From Achromobacter ruhlandii (GTDB lineage: Bacteria; Pseudomonadota; Gammaproteobacteria; Burkholderiales; Burkholderiaceae_B), in NCBI RefSeq assembly GCF_902859695.1, contig NZ_CADIJL010000031.1, forward strand, positions 1 to 64,000: DNA of 64,000 nucleotides, read 5' to 3'. The notes below the pieces were generated by a model. That model worked only from the letters and a program-made list of their open reading frames with translations. It made no database searches and was not told the DNA's origin. Below are positions 1-10,700 of the stretch, piece by piece. The stretch's first letter is position 1, and the number at the start of each line of letters is the position of its first letter. Position numbers and translations under genes: made by a program.

Positions 1-2
1 CT

Positions 3-18
3 GGCCCGCCGGCGGGCC
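3..18. terminator. GC-rich palindrome downstream of tsdA
   Basis: A perfect 16-base palindrome (GGCCCGCC/GGCGGGCC) lies about 20 bases beyond the stop codon of the minus-strand cytochrome gene. It could form a hairpin that ends the tsdB-tsdA transcript, but no T-run follows, so terminator activity is a guess. Confidence 0.3.
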
Positions 19-37
19 GACGCCGCGCGCGGCCGCG

Positions 38-967
38 TCAGCGCGCCGCCGCCTGCGCCAGCTTGCCGCCGGGGGCGGGCGAATCGCTGCCGAGCAGGTG
101 CCCGTTGACCTCGATGCCGTACAGCGAATCCTCGGAGTCGTGATACTTGGCGCGGGTCTTGGCCACCGACTCGGTATAGCGCGGATCCTGCGGCCGCTCG
201 TGCGCGTTCATGAAATACGCCACGTCCCAGGCGTCCTGGTCGCTCAGCATGCCAGCCTGTCCCAGCGGCATGTTGGCCTTGATGAAGCCGGCGGCATTGC
301 CGATCTGGTGCATGCCGGCGCCCCAGTTGAACGAATCCGGCCCCCACAGCGCGGGAAAGACCCAGTGGTCGCCGTTCTTCTGTCCCTTGCCGTCGGCGCC
401 GTGGCAGACGGCGCAGTACTGCGCGTAGACCTCGCTGCCGCGCACGTAGTCGGCCTTCTGGGCCGGCTTGGGCAGTTTGAGGTAGCCCTGGCCCTTGAGC
501 GGCACGCCGGTGGGCGCTTTGCTGGCCAGCCAGAACATATACGTTTGGAGGGCCGTCAGCACCGGGTCGTCGGCCGCCGGCGGCTTGCCGTTCATGCTGA
601 AGCGGAAACAGCCTTGCAGGCGTTCGGCCAGCGTGTTGACGTGCCCGTTCTTCGCGCGGTAGGCCGGATACAGCACGTAGGCCGCCCACATCGGCGCGGA
701 ATCGGGGCGGCGGCCGGCGTCCAGGTGGCAACTGGCGCAGTTCAGGTCATTGCCGACGAACTTGCCGGCATTCTGCGGCGTGTGCAGGAAGATCTGCTCG
801 CCCTGGCGCACGATCTTGCCGAATTCCGTGTCGGGCAGCGAGGCGGCGCTGGGCGGCGTGAATTCGGGACGCGTGTCGGCGGCGAAGGCCGCCGTGGCCG
901 ACAGCAGCGCGCCGGTTCCGGCGACGGCGAGCAGGAGACGGGCGATTGGGTGGCGGATCGGATTCAT
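38..967 (-). CDS. tsdA: Thiosulfate dehydrogenase, TsdA-type dihaem cytochrome c
   Basis: Predicted periplasmic dihaem cytochrome of 309 residues that would oxidise two thiosulfate to tetrathionate. A signal peptide ends near residue 29 (AFAA). Two haem-binding CxxCH motifs are visible: CASCH at 77-81, followed by LDAG, and CAVCH at 185-189. Between them the segment LQGCFRFSMNGKP (Cys120) matches the TsdA hallmark in which a cysteine is the distal ligand of the catalytic haem; this feature separates TsdA from ordinary cytochrome c4. The ATG at 967 was chosen because it begins the signal peptide and overlaps the stop of the upstream gene as ATGA, implying translational coupling. The partner gene fits a TsdB electron acceptor. 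The reaction is inferred from family motifs; a SoxX/SoxA-like or generic dihaem role is the alternative. Confidence 0.8.
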   Translation of the reverse strand: MNPIRHPIARLLLAVAGTGALLSATAAFAADTRPEFTPPSAASLPDTEFGKIVRQGEQIFLHTPQNAGKFVGNDLNCASCHLDAGRRPDSAPMWAAYVLYPAYRAKNGHVNTLAERLQGCFRFSMNGKPPAADDPVLTALQTYMFWLASKAPTGVPLKGQGYLKLPKPAQKADYVRGSEVYAQYCAVCHGADGKGQKNGDHWVFPALWGPDSFNWGAGMHQIGNAAGFIKANMPLGQAGMLSDQDAWDVAYFMNAHERPQDPRYTESVAKTRAKYHDSEDSLYGIEVNGHLLGSDSPAPGGKLAQAAAR

Positions 968-1689
968 TGCTTGGCTCCCGGGGCGGCGTTGGCTTGCGCG
1001 GCAAGCAGGTCGGCGGCCTTGGGCAGGCCCGCGTAGTAGGCGGACACGGCGTCGATCTCGGCGTCGGTCAGACGGGTGGCCACGGCCGGCATCAGGCCGA
1101 GCGGGCCGGGCGGACGCTGGCCCTGGCGCCAGGCGCGCAACTGGCCGGCGATGTAAGCCGCGGGCTGACCCGCCAGGCTGGGGAAATTGGCGCCCACGCC
1201 GATGCCACCCGGGCCGTGGCATTGGTTACAGGCCGGGACGTTCTTGTCCCATGCGCCACGCGTGGCCAGCCAGGCGCCGGTATCGTCGGGCTTGACCGGA
1301 TGCAGGGCCGTGGCCGCCAGCCGGTCGACGTTCAACGGCGCCGGCAGGCCGGCGTAATAGGCGGCGACCGCCTGGCGCTGCGCCGGGTCCAGCGCCTTGG
1401 CGGTGGCGGCCATCACCGGGCTCACGCGCGAGCCGTTGGCCATGGCGTCGAGCTGCTCGGCCAGGTAGGCGGCGCCCAGGCCCGCCAGATGAGGAAAGCC
1501 GGCGGCGGGATTGCCTTCGCCATTGGCGCCGTGACAGGTCACACAGGCCGGCGCGCCGTTGGCGCCCTGGGTGCTGATCTGGCGCCCGTCGGCGGCGGCC
1601 TGCGCGGGACCGGACAATGCGCCGAGCGCGCCGGCCCCCAAGGCCAGCGCGCCCGCCCAGCGAATGGCGGAATAGGGCAGTGATGCCAT
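964..1689 (-). CDS. tsdB: Dihaem cytochrome c4-like protein, probable TsdB electron acceptor
   Basis: Exported protein of 241 residues with a signal peptide ending around residue 32 (AQAAA) and two c-type haem sites, CVTCHGANGEG (C49, C52, H53) and CNQCHGPGGIG (C154, C157, H158), each in a roughly 100-residue repeat typical of cytochrome c4. Each half contains methionines that could be axial ligands. It is the first gene of a two-gene unit and overlaps tsdA by four bases. In known tsdBA pairs the c4-type protein takes electrons from TsdA and passes them to the respiratory chain; that role is inferred here from synteny. The start at 1689 is the only ATG that gives a signal peptide. Confidence 0.75.
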   Translation of the reverse strand: MASLPYSAIRWAGALALGAGALGALSGPAQAAADGRQISTQGANGAPACVTCHGANGEGNPAAGFPHLAGLGAAYLAEQLDAMANGSRVSPVMAATAKALDPAQRQAVAAYYAGLPAPLNVDRLAATALHPVKPDDTGAWLATRGAWDKNVPACNQCHGPGGIGVGANFPSLAGQPAAYIAGQLRAWRQGQRPPGPLGLMPAVATRLTDAEIDAVSAYYAGLPKAADLLAAQANAAPGAKQ

Positions 1690-1712
1690 GGTCGAACTCC
1701 GAAGATTATTGG

Positions 1713-1767
1713 AATTTTGGTAATAAGTTAATTTCCCAAAATTATATGGAAATTTGTGACAGATCAA
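1713..1767 (-). promoter_or_regulatory. Candidate promoter and operator of tsdBA
   Basis: An AT-rich island in otherwise GC-rich DNA. On the minus strand a perfect TATAAT (1741-1746) is preceded by TTGATC (1762-1767) with a 15-base spacer, slightly short for sigma-70. An inverted repeat AATTTTGG-N15-CCAAAATT (1713-1743) overlaps the -10 and predicted start region, as expected of a repressor or activator site. The regulator is unknown. Confidence 0.45.
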
Positions 1768-1968
1768 AGCTCGATCCCTTGATTTGCCTGCGCTCAATTC
1801 GCAACAGGGCGACCGGGCAACGCAACGGCGCGTCATCCGCCCGCCGGCCCGGGCGCCGGTTTCTCCTCTGTCCGGCCGAGAGCCGGGTGTCGCGAATGGA
1901 ACGTTCGCTTGCACCATCGCCAGAATGATTCGGGTAGCATTTCGCCGACAGATAACAAGGAGCATCCG

Positions 1969-2739
1969 ATGCACACGAACGAGATCGACCCTCCCCGCGT
2001 TGCGCTGGTCACCGGCGCCGGCACCGGCATTGGCCGCGCGGTGGCGCTGGAATTCCTGGCGCAAGGCTATCGCGTGGTGCTGGCCGGCCGCCGGCGCGAG
2101 CCGCTCGAGGCCACGCGCACGGCGGCGGGCGAGGACGGTGTGCGGGCGCTGGTGGTGCCCACCGACGTGTCGAACGAACAGGCGGTGCGCGAACTGTTCG
2201 ACACCACCCAGCGCGAATATGGCCGCCTGGATGTGCTGTTCAACAATGCCGGGCGCGGCGCGCCGGCCATGCCGATCGAGGAACTGCCGGTGGCGGTCTG
2301 GCGCGAGGTGGTCGATACCAACCTGACCGGCATGTTCCTGTGCGCGCAGGCCGCCATCCGGGTCATGAAGGCGCAGACGCCGCAGGGCGGGCGCATCATC
2401 AACAACGGTTCGATTTCGGCGCATGCGCCGCGGCCGTTCTCGATTGCCTACACCGCCACCAAGCACGCGGTGACCGGCCTGACCAAGTCGATTTCGCTGG
2501 ACTGCCGGCCCTACCACATTGCCTGCGGCCAGATCGACATCGGCAACGCCGCCACCGACATGACCGAACGCATGGCCGCCGGCATCCTGCAGGCCGATGG
2601 CAGCACCAAGGTCGAGCCGCGCATGGACGTCGCCCACGTCGCGCAGGCCGTCGCCGCCATGGCGCGCCTGCCGCTGGAGGCCAATGTGCAGTTCATGACG
2701 ATCATGGCGACCAACATGCCGTTCGTCGGCCGCGGCTGA
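1969..2739 (+). CDS. Short-chain dehydrogenase/reductase (SDR)
   Basis: NAD(P)-dependent oxidoreductase of 256 residues, a normal length for classical SDRs. The Rossmann nucleotide-binding motif TGAGTGIG is at residues 15-22, the structural NNAG at 92-95, and the catalytic Ser (S148 in NNGSIS) with Tyr161 and Lys165 (YTATK) are all present. The C-terminal part lacks the usual PG motif after the active-site Lys and reads [13 protein letters not shown], as in a subgroup of SDRs annotated near 3-oxoacyl-ACP reductases. An AAGGAG ribosome site at 1957-1962 selects the ATG at 1969. It is divergent from tsdB and closed by a strong terminator, so it appears monocistronic. The substrate cannot be read from sequence. 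Confidence 0.85.
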   Translation: MHTNEIDPPRVALVTGAGTGIGRAVALEFLAQGYRVVLAGRRREPLEATRTAAGEDGVRALVVPTDVSNEQAVRELFDTTQREYGRLDVLFNNAGRGAPAMPIEELPVAVWREVVDTNLTGMFLCAQAAIRVMKAQTPQGGRIINNGSISAHAPRPFSIAYTATKHAVTGLTKSISLDCRPYHIACGQIDIGNAATDMTERMAAGILQADGSTKVEPRMDVAHVAQAVAAMARLPLEANVQFMTIMATNMPFVGRG

Positions 2740-2752
2740 CCGGGGCTTCGCC

Positions 2753-2789
2753 CTCAACAAAAAAGCGCCTTCGGGCGCTTTTTTGTTGA
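2753..2789. terminator. Bidirectional intrinsic terminator after the SDR gene
   Basis: Symmetric hairpin: AAAAAGCGCC, loop TTCG, GGCGCTTTTTT, flanked by CTCAACA and TGTTGAG so the base pairing extends further. T-runs on both strands make it able to stop transcripts from either side. It separates the SDR gene from the CDI locus. Confidence 0.9.
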
Positions 2790-2979
2790 GGGTCGCTTTC
2801 CTTTGCCGTGCCCGACGCCTGCGGCGCGGCAGCCGTTTACCGCCGATAGGTTAGGTGATCCGAGATCGCTAGTGACGGCTAACGCCTGGTCTGACAAACC
2901 AGCTCGCCGTATCCCCATAACCGCCTTACCGCCATCCAATCCCGAAGCACACCTGCGCACGGAGACATAGGGAGGGAGG

Positions 2980-4683
2980 ATGGTCGGTTGGTTGTGGCAG
3001 CACGCGTGGATCTCGTTCAGCCTGCTGCTGTTCATGGTGTCGGCGTCCGCACAGACGCAGGCTGGCGCCGCGCAGGAACTGCTGCGTCAGCAGGAGCGCG
3101 AAAGGATATTGCGCAAACAGCAGGAAGCCGCGCCGAATGTACGGGCGCGGTCGCCGCACGCGCCGTCGCCGGACCTGTTGCCTCGGGACGAGACGCCATG
3201 CTTTCCGATTGGCCGTATCCGTCTTGATGGCGAAGACGCGCAGCGCTTTCTCTGGGCCTTGCGCGCCGCCGACCCCGAGAGCGACGCCGCCACGGGGCGC
3301 TGTCTTGGCGCCGTGGGCATCAGCGTGGTCATGGCGCGCGTGCAGAACGCCGTCGTTGCGAGGGGTTTCGTCACCACTCGCATCCTTGCCGCGCCCCAGG
3401 ATCTGACGAGCGGCACGCTGACGCTTACCGTCGTGCCCGGTCGCATCCACGCCATTTTTTTCGCGCCCGGTACTTCGCGCGCGGCCACCGCCTGGAATGC
3501 CGTGCCGGTCGGGCGTGGCGACCTGCTCAATCTGCGCGATATCGAACAGGCGCTGGAAAACTTCAAGCGCGTGCCGACGGTGGAGGCTGACACCCAGATC
3601 GTCCCCGCCGATGGCGAAGATGCCCGTCCCGGCCAAAGCGACCTGGTCATCGCCTGGCGGCAGCGCTCCCCCCCGATCCGCGTGTCCGCATCCCTGGATG
3701 ACGCCGGCAGCAAGGCGACCGGCAAGCGCCAGGGTGCGTTGACCGTCTCCCTTGACGGCCTCCTCATGCTGAACGACCTGTTCTACGTCAACCTCAGCCA
3801 TGACGTGTTCAACGGCAGCCGCAAGGGCACCAGGGGCTACACCGCGCACTACAGCTTGCCCCATGGCTATTGGTCGCTCAGCGCCACGGCCAGCGGCTAC
3901 GGGTATCGCCAGGCGGTCGCCGGCTATAGCCAGAACTATGTCTACAGCGGCGCCAGTCATAACGCCGAGCTGCGCCTGTCGCGGCTTGTCCATCGCGATG
4001 CCACGCGCAAGACCGCCGTCTACGGCCGCGGTTGGCTGCGCCGGTCCAGCAACTTCATCGACGATACGGAAATCGAGGTCCAGCGCCGCCGCGCCGGCGG
4101 CTGGGAGCTGGGCCTGACGCACCGGGAATACCTGGGTGAAAGCACGCTCGATGCGAGCCTGGCCTACCGGCGCGGCACCGGTGCTTTCAACGCGATGGCC
4201 GCGCCCGAGGAAGACTTCGGCGAAGGCACTTCGCGGATGAAGGTCATCACCGCCGACGCCCAGCTCATGGTTCCCCTGTCGCTCGGGTCGCAACGTGCCC
4301 GCTACATCGGCAGCTGGCGGGCGCAATGGGACCGCACGCCGTTGGTGCCCCAGGATCGCTTCTCGATCGGCGGGCGCTACAGCGTGCGCGGCTTCGACGG
4401 TGAGCTGACCCTGATGGGCGAGCGCGGCTGGGTCTGGCGCAACGAATTCGGTCTGCTGCTTGGCGCCGGCCAGGAACTCTATTTCGGCGCCGACTACGGC
4501 CACGTCGGCGGCCCGTCAACGCGCTGGCTGCGGGGCCGCAACCTGGCCGGCTCGGTCATTGGCCTGCGCGGCGGCGCCAAGGGATTCCATTGGGACCTCT
4601 TCGCCGGTACGCCGCTCTCCAGGCCCAAGGGCTTCAAGACCGACGCGCTCACCGTCGGCTTCAGCCTTGGCTGGTCCTGCTGA
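2980..4683 (+). CDS. cdiB: CdiB/FhaC-family two-partner secretion outer-membrane transporter
   Basis: TpsB translocator of 567 residues that would export the giant CdiA encoded 27 bases downstream. A signal peptide ends at about residue 24 (VSASAQ), followed by a Gln/Arg-rich helix (LLRQQERERILRKQQEA) like the plug helix H1 of FhaC, then two POTRA domains (about 75-150 and 155-225) and a C-terminal 16-strand barrel. The diagnostic VRGF tetrad of the L6 loop lies at 469-472, followed by a typical WRNEFG strand, and the last residues (FSLGWSC) carry an aromatic end, although the terminal residue is Cys. The ATG at 2980 has GGAGGGAGG immediately upstream. The cdiB-cdiA-cdiI order is the E. coli type, not the cdiA-cdiI-cdiB order of Burkholderia Bcp loci. 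Confidence 0.93.
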   Translation: MVGWLWQHAWISFSLLLFMVSASAQTQAGAAQELLRQQERERILRKQQEAAPNVRARSPHAPSPDLLPRDETPCFPIGRIRLDGEDAQRFLWALRAADPESDAATGRCLGAVGISVVMARVQNAVVARGFVTTRILAAPQDLTSGTLTLTVVPGRIHAIFFAPGTSRAATAWNAVPVGRGDLLNLRDIEQALENFKRVPTVEADTQIVPADGEDARPGQSDLVIAWRQRSPPIRVSASLDDAGSKATGKRQGALTVSLDGLLMLNDLFYVNLSHDVFNGSRKGTRGYTAHYSLPHGYWSLSATASGYGYRQAVAGYSQNYVYSGASHNAELRLSRLVHRDATRKTAVYGRGWLRRSSNFIDDTEIEVQRRRAGGWELGLTHREYLGESTLDASLAYRRGTGAFNAMAAPEEDFGEGTSRMKVITADAQLMVPLSLGSQRARYIGSWRAQWDRTPLVPQDRFSIGGRYSVRGFDGELTLMGERGWVWRNEFGLLLGAGQELYFGADYGHVGGPSTRWLRGRNLAGSVIGLRGGAKGFHWDLFAGTPLSRPKGFKTDALTVGFSLGWSC

Positions 4684-4710
4684 ATCCGCGCAGGCAAGGG
4701 CAGTGATGAC

Positions 4711-7700
4711 ATGAACAAGAACTTTTATCGCGTCGTTTTCAACCGGGCGTTGGGCCTGTTCCAGGTCGTCGCGGAGATTGCCCGCCGCGATGGGCCGGGC
4801 GCGAGCCGCGCATATGTCGCCGCCGCCGGCAGCAGGTTCCTTGCCACAGTAAGGCCCTTGCGCGTTGCGCTGGCGCTCGCGTTCGGCCAAGCCGTCATCG
4901 TGCCGCTGGCGAACGCCCAGGTCGTCGCCGACCCCGGCGCTCCCGGCAATCAGCGCCCGACAGTGCTGGAGGCCGCCAACGGCGTGCCCCTGGTGAACAT
5001 CCAGACGCCGAGCGCCGCTGGCGTCTCGCGCAATACCTACAGGCAATTCGACGTCGACCAGCAGGGCGCCATCCTCAACAACGCGCGCGTCAACACGCAG
5101 ACGCAGTTGGGCGGCTGGGTACAAGGCAACCCGTGGCTGGCGCGCGGCACCGCCCGCGTCATCCTCAACGAAGTGAACGCCAGCGACCCGAGCCGATTGC
5201 GCGGCTACGTGGAAGTGGCCGGCGACCGCGCGCAACTGGTCATCGCCAACCCGGCGGGCATTTCCTGCGACGGCTGCGGCTTCATCAACGCCGACCGCGC
5301 CACCCTCACCACCGGCAAGCCGATCATCAACGGCGGATCGCTGGAAGGCTATCGCGTGGCAGGCGGCGCCATCCGGGTCGACGGCAAAGGCATGGACGCC
5401 AGCGCCATCAACTATACGGACCTGATCGCCCGTTCCGTGGAGGCCAATGCCGGCATCTGGGCGCGGCAACTCCAGGTCACCACCGGGACCAACGAGGTCA
5501 GCGCCGACCACGGCAAGGTGCAGAACACCGCCGCCAGCGGCGATGCGCCGGCCTTCGCGCTGGACGTAGGCGCGCTCGGCGGCATGTACAGCCAGAAAAT
5601 CGTGTTGGTGGGCACCGAGCACGGTGTTGGCGTGCGCAACGCCGGCACCCTCGGCGCGCAGGCCGGTCAATTGGTCGTCACCGCCGATGGCCGCCTGGAA
5701 AACAGCGGCACGATGCAGGCCAGGACCGACACCCGCATCGACGCGAGCGGCGGCCTTGCCAATGCCGGCGCGGTCAGCGCCGGCCGCGAACTGGCGGTCA
5801 GCACGCCGAAGGACATCGACAACAGCAACGGCACGCTCAATGCACGGCGTATCGAGGCCAACGCCCAGTCGCTGAAGAACCGCGGCGGCGCCATCGAGCA
5901 GACCGGCACACAGGACATGGCGCTGCGCGCCGCGCGGTTGAGCAATCGCGATGGAGGCCGTGTCGGGCTGGCGGCAGCCGATACCGGCGCCACGCCGGAC
6001 AACGGCGGCAACACGGGCAATGGCAGCGCCACGGGCGTAGAAGCGGGCGGCACCGGCGACGGCGGCCAGCCCGGCGCCGGCGTCGCGCCGCTGGCCAGCG
6101 GCGTGCTGAACATCGCGTCCGCGCTGGACAACGACGGCGGTCGCATCCTGGCCGGCGGCGATATCGACGTGACGGCCAGGGCAGGCCTTAACAACGATGG
6201 CGGCCATCTTGGCGCGCGGCGGCTCGACGTGAGCGGCGGCGACCTCGGCAACCGCAAGGGCGAATTCAAGGTCGCCGAGGCGCGCATCGCGGCGGGCCAA
6301 CTCAACAACGATGCCGGCCTGATGCAGCTGGCCGGTCCCGTTGCCCTGAGCGCGCAGGACTTCTCCAACCGCGCCGGCATCTTCCAGCACAGCGACGAGG
6401 CCGACACCCACATCAAGGTCAAGGGGCAACTCGACAACAGCGAGGGCACCCTGGCCAGCAATGCGAAGCGCCTGACTCTGGACGCCGGCCAGTTGGTCAA
6501 CACCGATGGCCACATCACCCATGCCGGCGAAGGAGGCCTGCAGGTCAATGCCGGCGCGTTCAGCGGCGTGGGCGGCGAGACGGCCACGGCCGGCGCCGCC
6601 ACCCTGCGCCTGGGGGACGGCGACCATCGCAAGGCCACGCTCAGCGCCGCCCGGATCGACCTCGCTGCACTGTCATTCGACAACCGTGGCGGCAAGCTCT
6701 TCGCCGGCGGCAACCAGGCCAACCGCATCGACGTGGCCGGTATGTTCGAGAACGGCAACGGGGGCACGCTCGCCAGCAATGCCGACCTGGACATTCGCGC
6801 CGGCGCCCTCCGCAATTCGGAGGGCGGCATCCTGGAAGTTGGCGACGGCCGCCTCGACATCCAGGCCCAAACGCTGCGCGGCGAGAACGCCACGATTGCC
6901 AGCCACGGCGCGTTGAGCCTGAAAGGCGAAACGACCGACCTGACCGGCGCCACCACGCGGGCCAAGGCCATCACCGTCAACACCGGCACGCTGACCACCG
7001 CCAAGGGCTCGCTCGCGGCCAGCGGCGGCCAGCCGCTGGAACTCACGGTCCGCGGCGCGATGGACAACCGCGACGGCACTATCGCCGGCAACGGCGCCGT
7101 GGATCTCCGCGCCAAGTCTCTCGATAATGCCCGCGGCACGGTATCGGCCGCCGGCACGGACGCGAGCCACTTCACCGTCACTGACCGACTCGACAACACT
7201 GACGGCGCCTTGGCCGGCAACGGCGCGCTGGCGCTCCAGGCTGGCGCGCTCATCAATCGTGGCGGCACGGTGCGGGCGGCTGGCGATGCCGCGACCCGCA
7301 TCGATGTGACGCGCATGCTGGACAACACCGGTGGCGCCCTGGTCGCGGCCGGCGCCGCCATCGTCACGGCGAGCGAAATGGCCAATCTGGGCGGCAAGGT
7401 GCAGACGTCCAGTGCCGCCGGCCTGGCCGTGTACATCGGCAGCACGCTGGACAACCGGCACGATGGCCTCGTTGCCAGCGCCGGCAAGGCCGATGTCAGC
7501 GCCGGCTCCTTGGAAAACCGTGGCGGCGCGGTCAATGCCGCCGGCCCGTTGACCGCCATTGTCCGAGAGGCCGTGGACAACCGGGGCGGCAAGCTGGTCA
7601 GCGCCGAAGACCTCGCCGTCAGGGCGGGCACGCTGGTCAACCGTGACGCCGGCCTGATCGTCTCCACCGACGGCAAGCTCAACGTGGATACCCAGGGCCG

Positions 7701-10700
7701 TATCGAGAACGCAGGCGGCACGCTGCAAGGCGGCGGCGATGTCCGCGTGGCCGCGGCGGGGCTCGGCAATGCCGGTGGCACGGTGCTCGGGGCCAATGTC
7801 GAAGTCGATACCCGGCTGGGCTCGCTCGACAATGGCGGCGGCACCATCGCCAGCACCCGCGGCACACTCAGCGCGGACAGCGGCGTCCTGAACAACGCTG
7901 GCGGCCTGTTGCAGTCGGCGCAAGGGATGCGCGTGGACACTCACGGCCAGTCGCTGGCCAACTCCGGCGCCGGCAACACGGGCGGCATGCTCAGCGGCGA
8001 CGCGCTGGCGCTTGCCAGCGGCAGCCTGGACAATCGCGGCGGCATCGTGCACAGCCAGGGCGATGCCCTCATCCGTAGCGGCGGCATCCACAACACTGCC
8101 GGCCAACTGGGCGGCAATGCCCATGTCGATATCGCTGGCGCCGCGCTCAGCAACGGTGGCGGCCGGGTCCGGGCAGGCCGGGACCTGAACGTCCACCTAT
8201 CCGGCGTGGCGGACAACAACGCTGGCCTGATGGCCGCCGGCGACGGGCTGACGGTCAGCGCCGCGCGGATTTTCAACCGCGACACGCAGGGCGCGCAGGC
8301 CAACAAGCCCCTCGGTTTGCAGGGCGACAGCGTGGCCCTGTCCGCGAACCGCATCGACAACACCGCCGGCGCCATTGTCGCCGACACCCACGTCGGGATC
8401 CTTGGCGCGGGCACGGACAGCGTCCTGGACAACACGCGCGGCACCGTCACCGCCGGCGGCGGCATAGAGGTGGGGGTCAACCGGGCGCTCAACCCGCTCG
8501 GCACGCTGCTGGCGGGCAAGTCGCTCAGCGTCACCGCGGACAGCCTGGGCGGCGACGGCAGCCTGCTGTCCAAGGGAGATTCGAGCCTCATCCTCCAGCA
8601 GGACTTCACCAACCTCAAGGAGATCACCGCCAACGGTCGCGCGCGCATCAGCACCGCCGGCCTGTTGACCAACCGCGGCCTGCTTCGGGCGGGCGACCTC
8701 GAAGCGCGCGGCGCCAACGTCGACAACACCGCCACCGGCGAAATGAGCGCGGGCCGCGCCACGGTCGTCGCGCTCGACACCCTGACCAACCGTGGCCTCA
8801 TCGACGGCGGCCAGGCCCGGATCGAGGCCGGCACGCTCGACAACGTCGGCACCGGCCGCATCCATGGCGACCACCTGGCCATCAAGGGGGGCACGGTCAT
8901 CAACCGCGAGGAAGGCGGCCGCGCCGCCGTCATCGCCGCGCGCGGCCGGCTGGATATCGGCGCCAGCACGCTCGACAACCGCGAGCATGCCCTGATATTC
9001 AGCGCGGGCGGCGGCAGCGATGCCTTGAACATCGGCGGCACGCTGGACGCGGACACCCAGGCGGCTGGCCGCGCCAGTCTCATCCTCAACGACAGCGCCA
9101 CCATCGAATCGCTGGGGGGGCTGACCATCGACAGCGCTCGCCTGCTTAATCGCAACCTGCATTTCCGCACGGAGCTGGCACGGATCAGCGGCCCGACCAG
9201 GTATTTTTACATCCAGCCTGAAGGCGATCCCGAAAAACACGATGCCAGCGAATACCGCTGGGAGCACTGGAGCCACGCCAATCGTTATCGCCACAGGGAA
9301 ACCGGCGCGAAGATTCACGACTGGACCCAATACGACGTAAAGCAGACCGAGTACCAAACGCAGGTGATCGAAAGCGCGCCGGCGCTCATCCGCGCGGGCG
9401 GCAATATGACCCTGCGCGGTGACGGGCTTGTCAACGACAAAAGCCGCATTGCCGCCGGCGGCACTCTGCAGGGCGATCTGGATCGCCTCGACAATGTAGC
9501 CGCCGTTGGCGAACATGTAATCCACCAGACCGGCACCAGCCAGTACACCTACTCAAGGTGGCGCGGTGGCGGTAGACGCTACCACCAGCGCAAATGGCGC
9601 GGAAAGATTGCCTACGCCCCCAAGGACATTGCGACAACGTTCGACCTCAATGTTTCAAGCGTCGCGCAACACGCCGCAGGCGCAGGCAGCGGCTTGACGG
9701 TGACTGACCGCCGGGACCATCAGCTCGGCGGCGCCATCGAGGGCGGCCTCGTCCGTGCCACGGGCACTATCGGCCCTGGACAGATAACGGAAGTCCGGGC
9801 TGGCGTAAACAACGTCGACAGTCCCGCCACTGTCACGGGCCCACACGTCACAGACCTCAATGCTCCCGTCCGGGGCCCCGCACAGGGGGTGACAGGTGCT
9901 AACAGCAACGCGGTGACGATCATTCGTACGGTCCAGATCGACACAGCCGCACCTGCCAACAGCCTGTTCCGCACTGGCCCCGACGCCGCCGGCTACCTCA
10001 TCGAAACCGACCCGCGCTTCGCCGACTACCGCAACTGGCTCAGTTCCGACTACATGCTGTCACAGCTCGGCCATGACCCGGCCGCGGTGCACAAGCGGCT
10101 GGGCGATGGCTTTTACGAACAGAAGCTGGTGCGCGACCAGATAGGCCAGTTGACGGGCCTCCGATTCCTCGCGAACTACGCCAGCGACGACGCGCAGTAC
10201 CAGGCCTTGCTGGATGCAGGCGTCACCTACGCCAAGGAATGGAATCTGCGTCCCGGCGTGGCGCTCAGCGCCAGGCAGATGGCCCAGCTCACCAGCGATA
10301 TCGTCTGGCTGGTCGAACGCGACGTGACGCTGGCCGACGGCAGTATCACGCGCGCCCTGGCGCCGCAGGTCTACGTCCGCGTACAACCTGGCGACATCGA
10401 CGGCAACGGCACCCTGCTGGCCGCCAGCGCCATCGATCTCAACCTGAAAGGCGATCTCGTTAATTCCGGCGCCATTGCGGGACGCGCGGTGGTCAATCTC
10501 AGCGGCGACAACCTGCGTATTCTCGGCGGCCGCATCACCGGCGATGCCGTGGCGCTCAGCGCCCGCGCCGACATCGACAGTATCGGCGGCACGCTGGATG
10601 CCGGTTCTACGCTGCGGCTCGGTGCCGGACGCGACCTCAACGTGGTCAGCACCACTCGCGGCGGCGCCACGCGGGCCGGACGCAGCGACTTCAGCCGGAC

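Noticed and set aside
5667-7940. Long minus-strand open frames within cdiA (also 4516-6627, 6673-8196 and 11869-14196)
   Set aside because: Shadows of the repetitive GC-rich cdiA coding strand, with no ribosome sites or recognisable domains.
5850-8800. Repeated GGCGGCACG/AACAACNNNGGCGGC words suspected to be a CRISPR or minisatellite
   Set aside because: They encode the degenerate LxNxxG filament repeats of CdiA and vary in spacing, so they are coding repeats.
9190-9640. Tyr/Trp/His-rich segment inside cdiA suspected to be an insertion
   Set aside because: A comparable non-repeat, receptor-binding-type region is a normal part of CdiA proteins.
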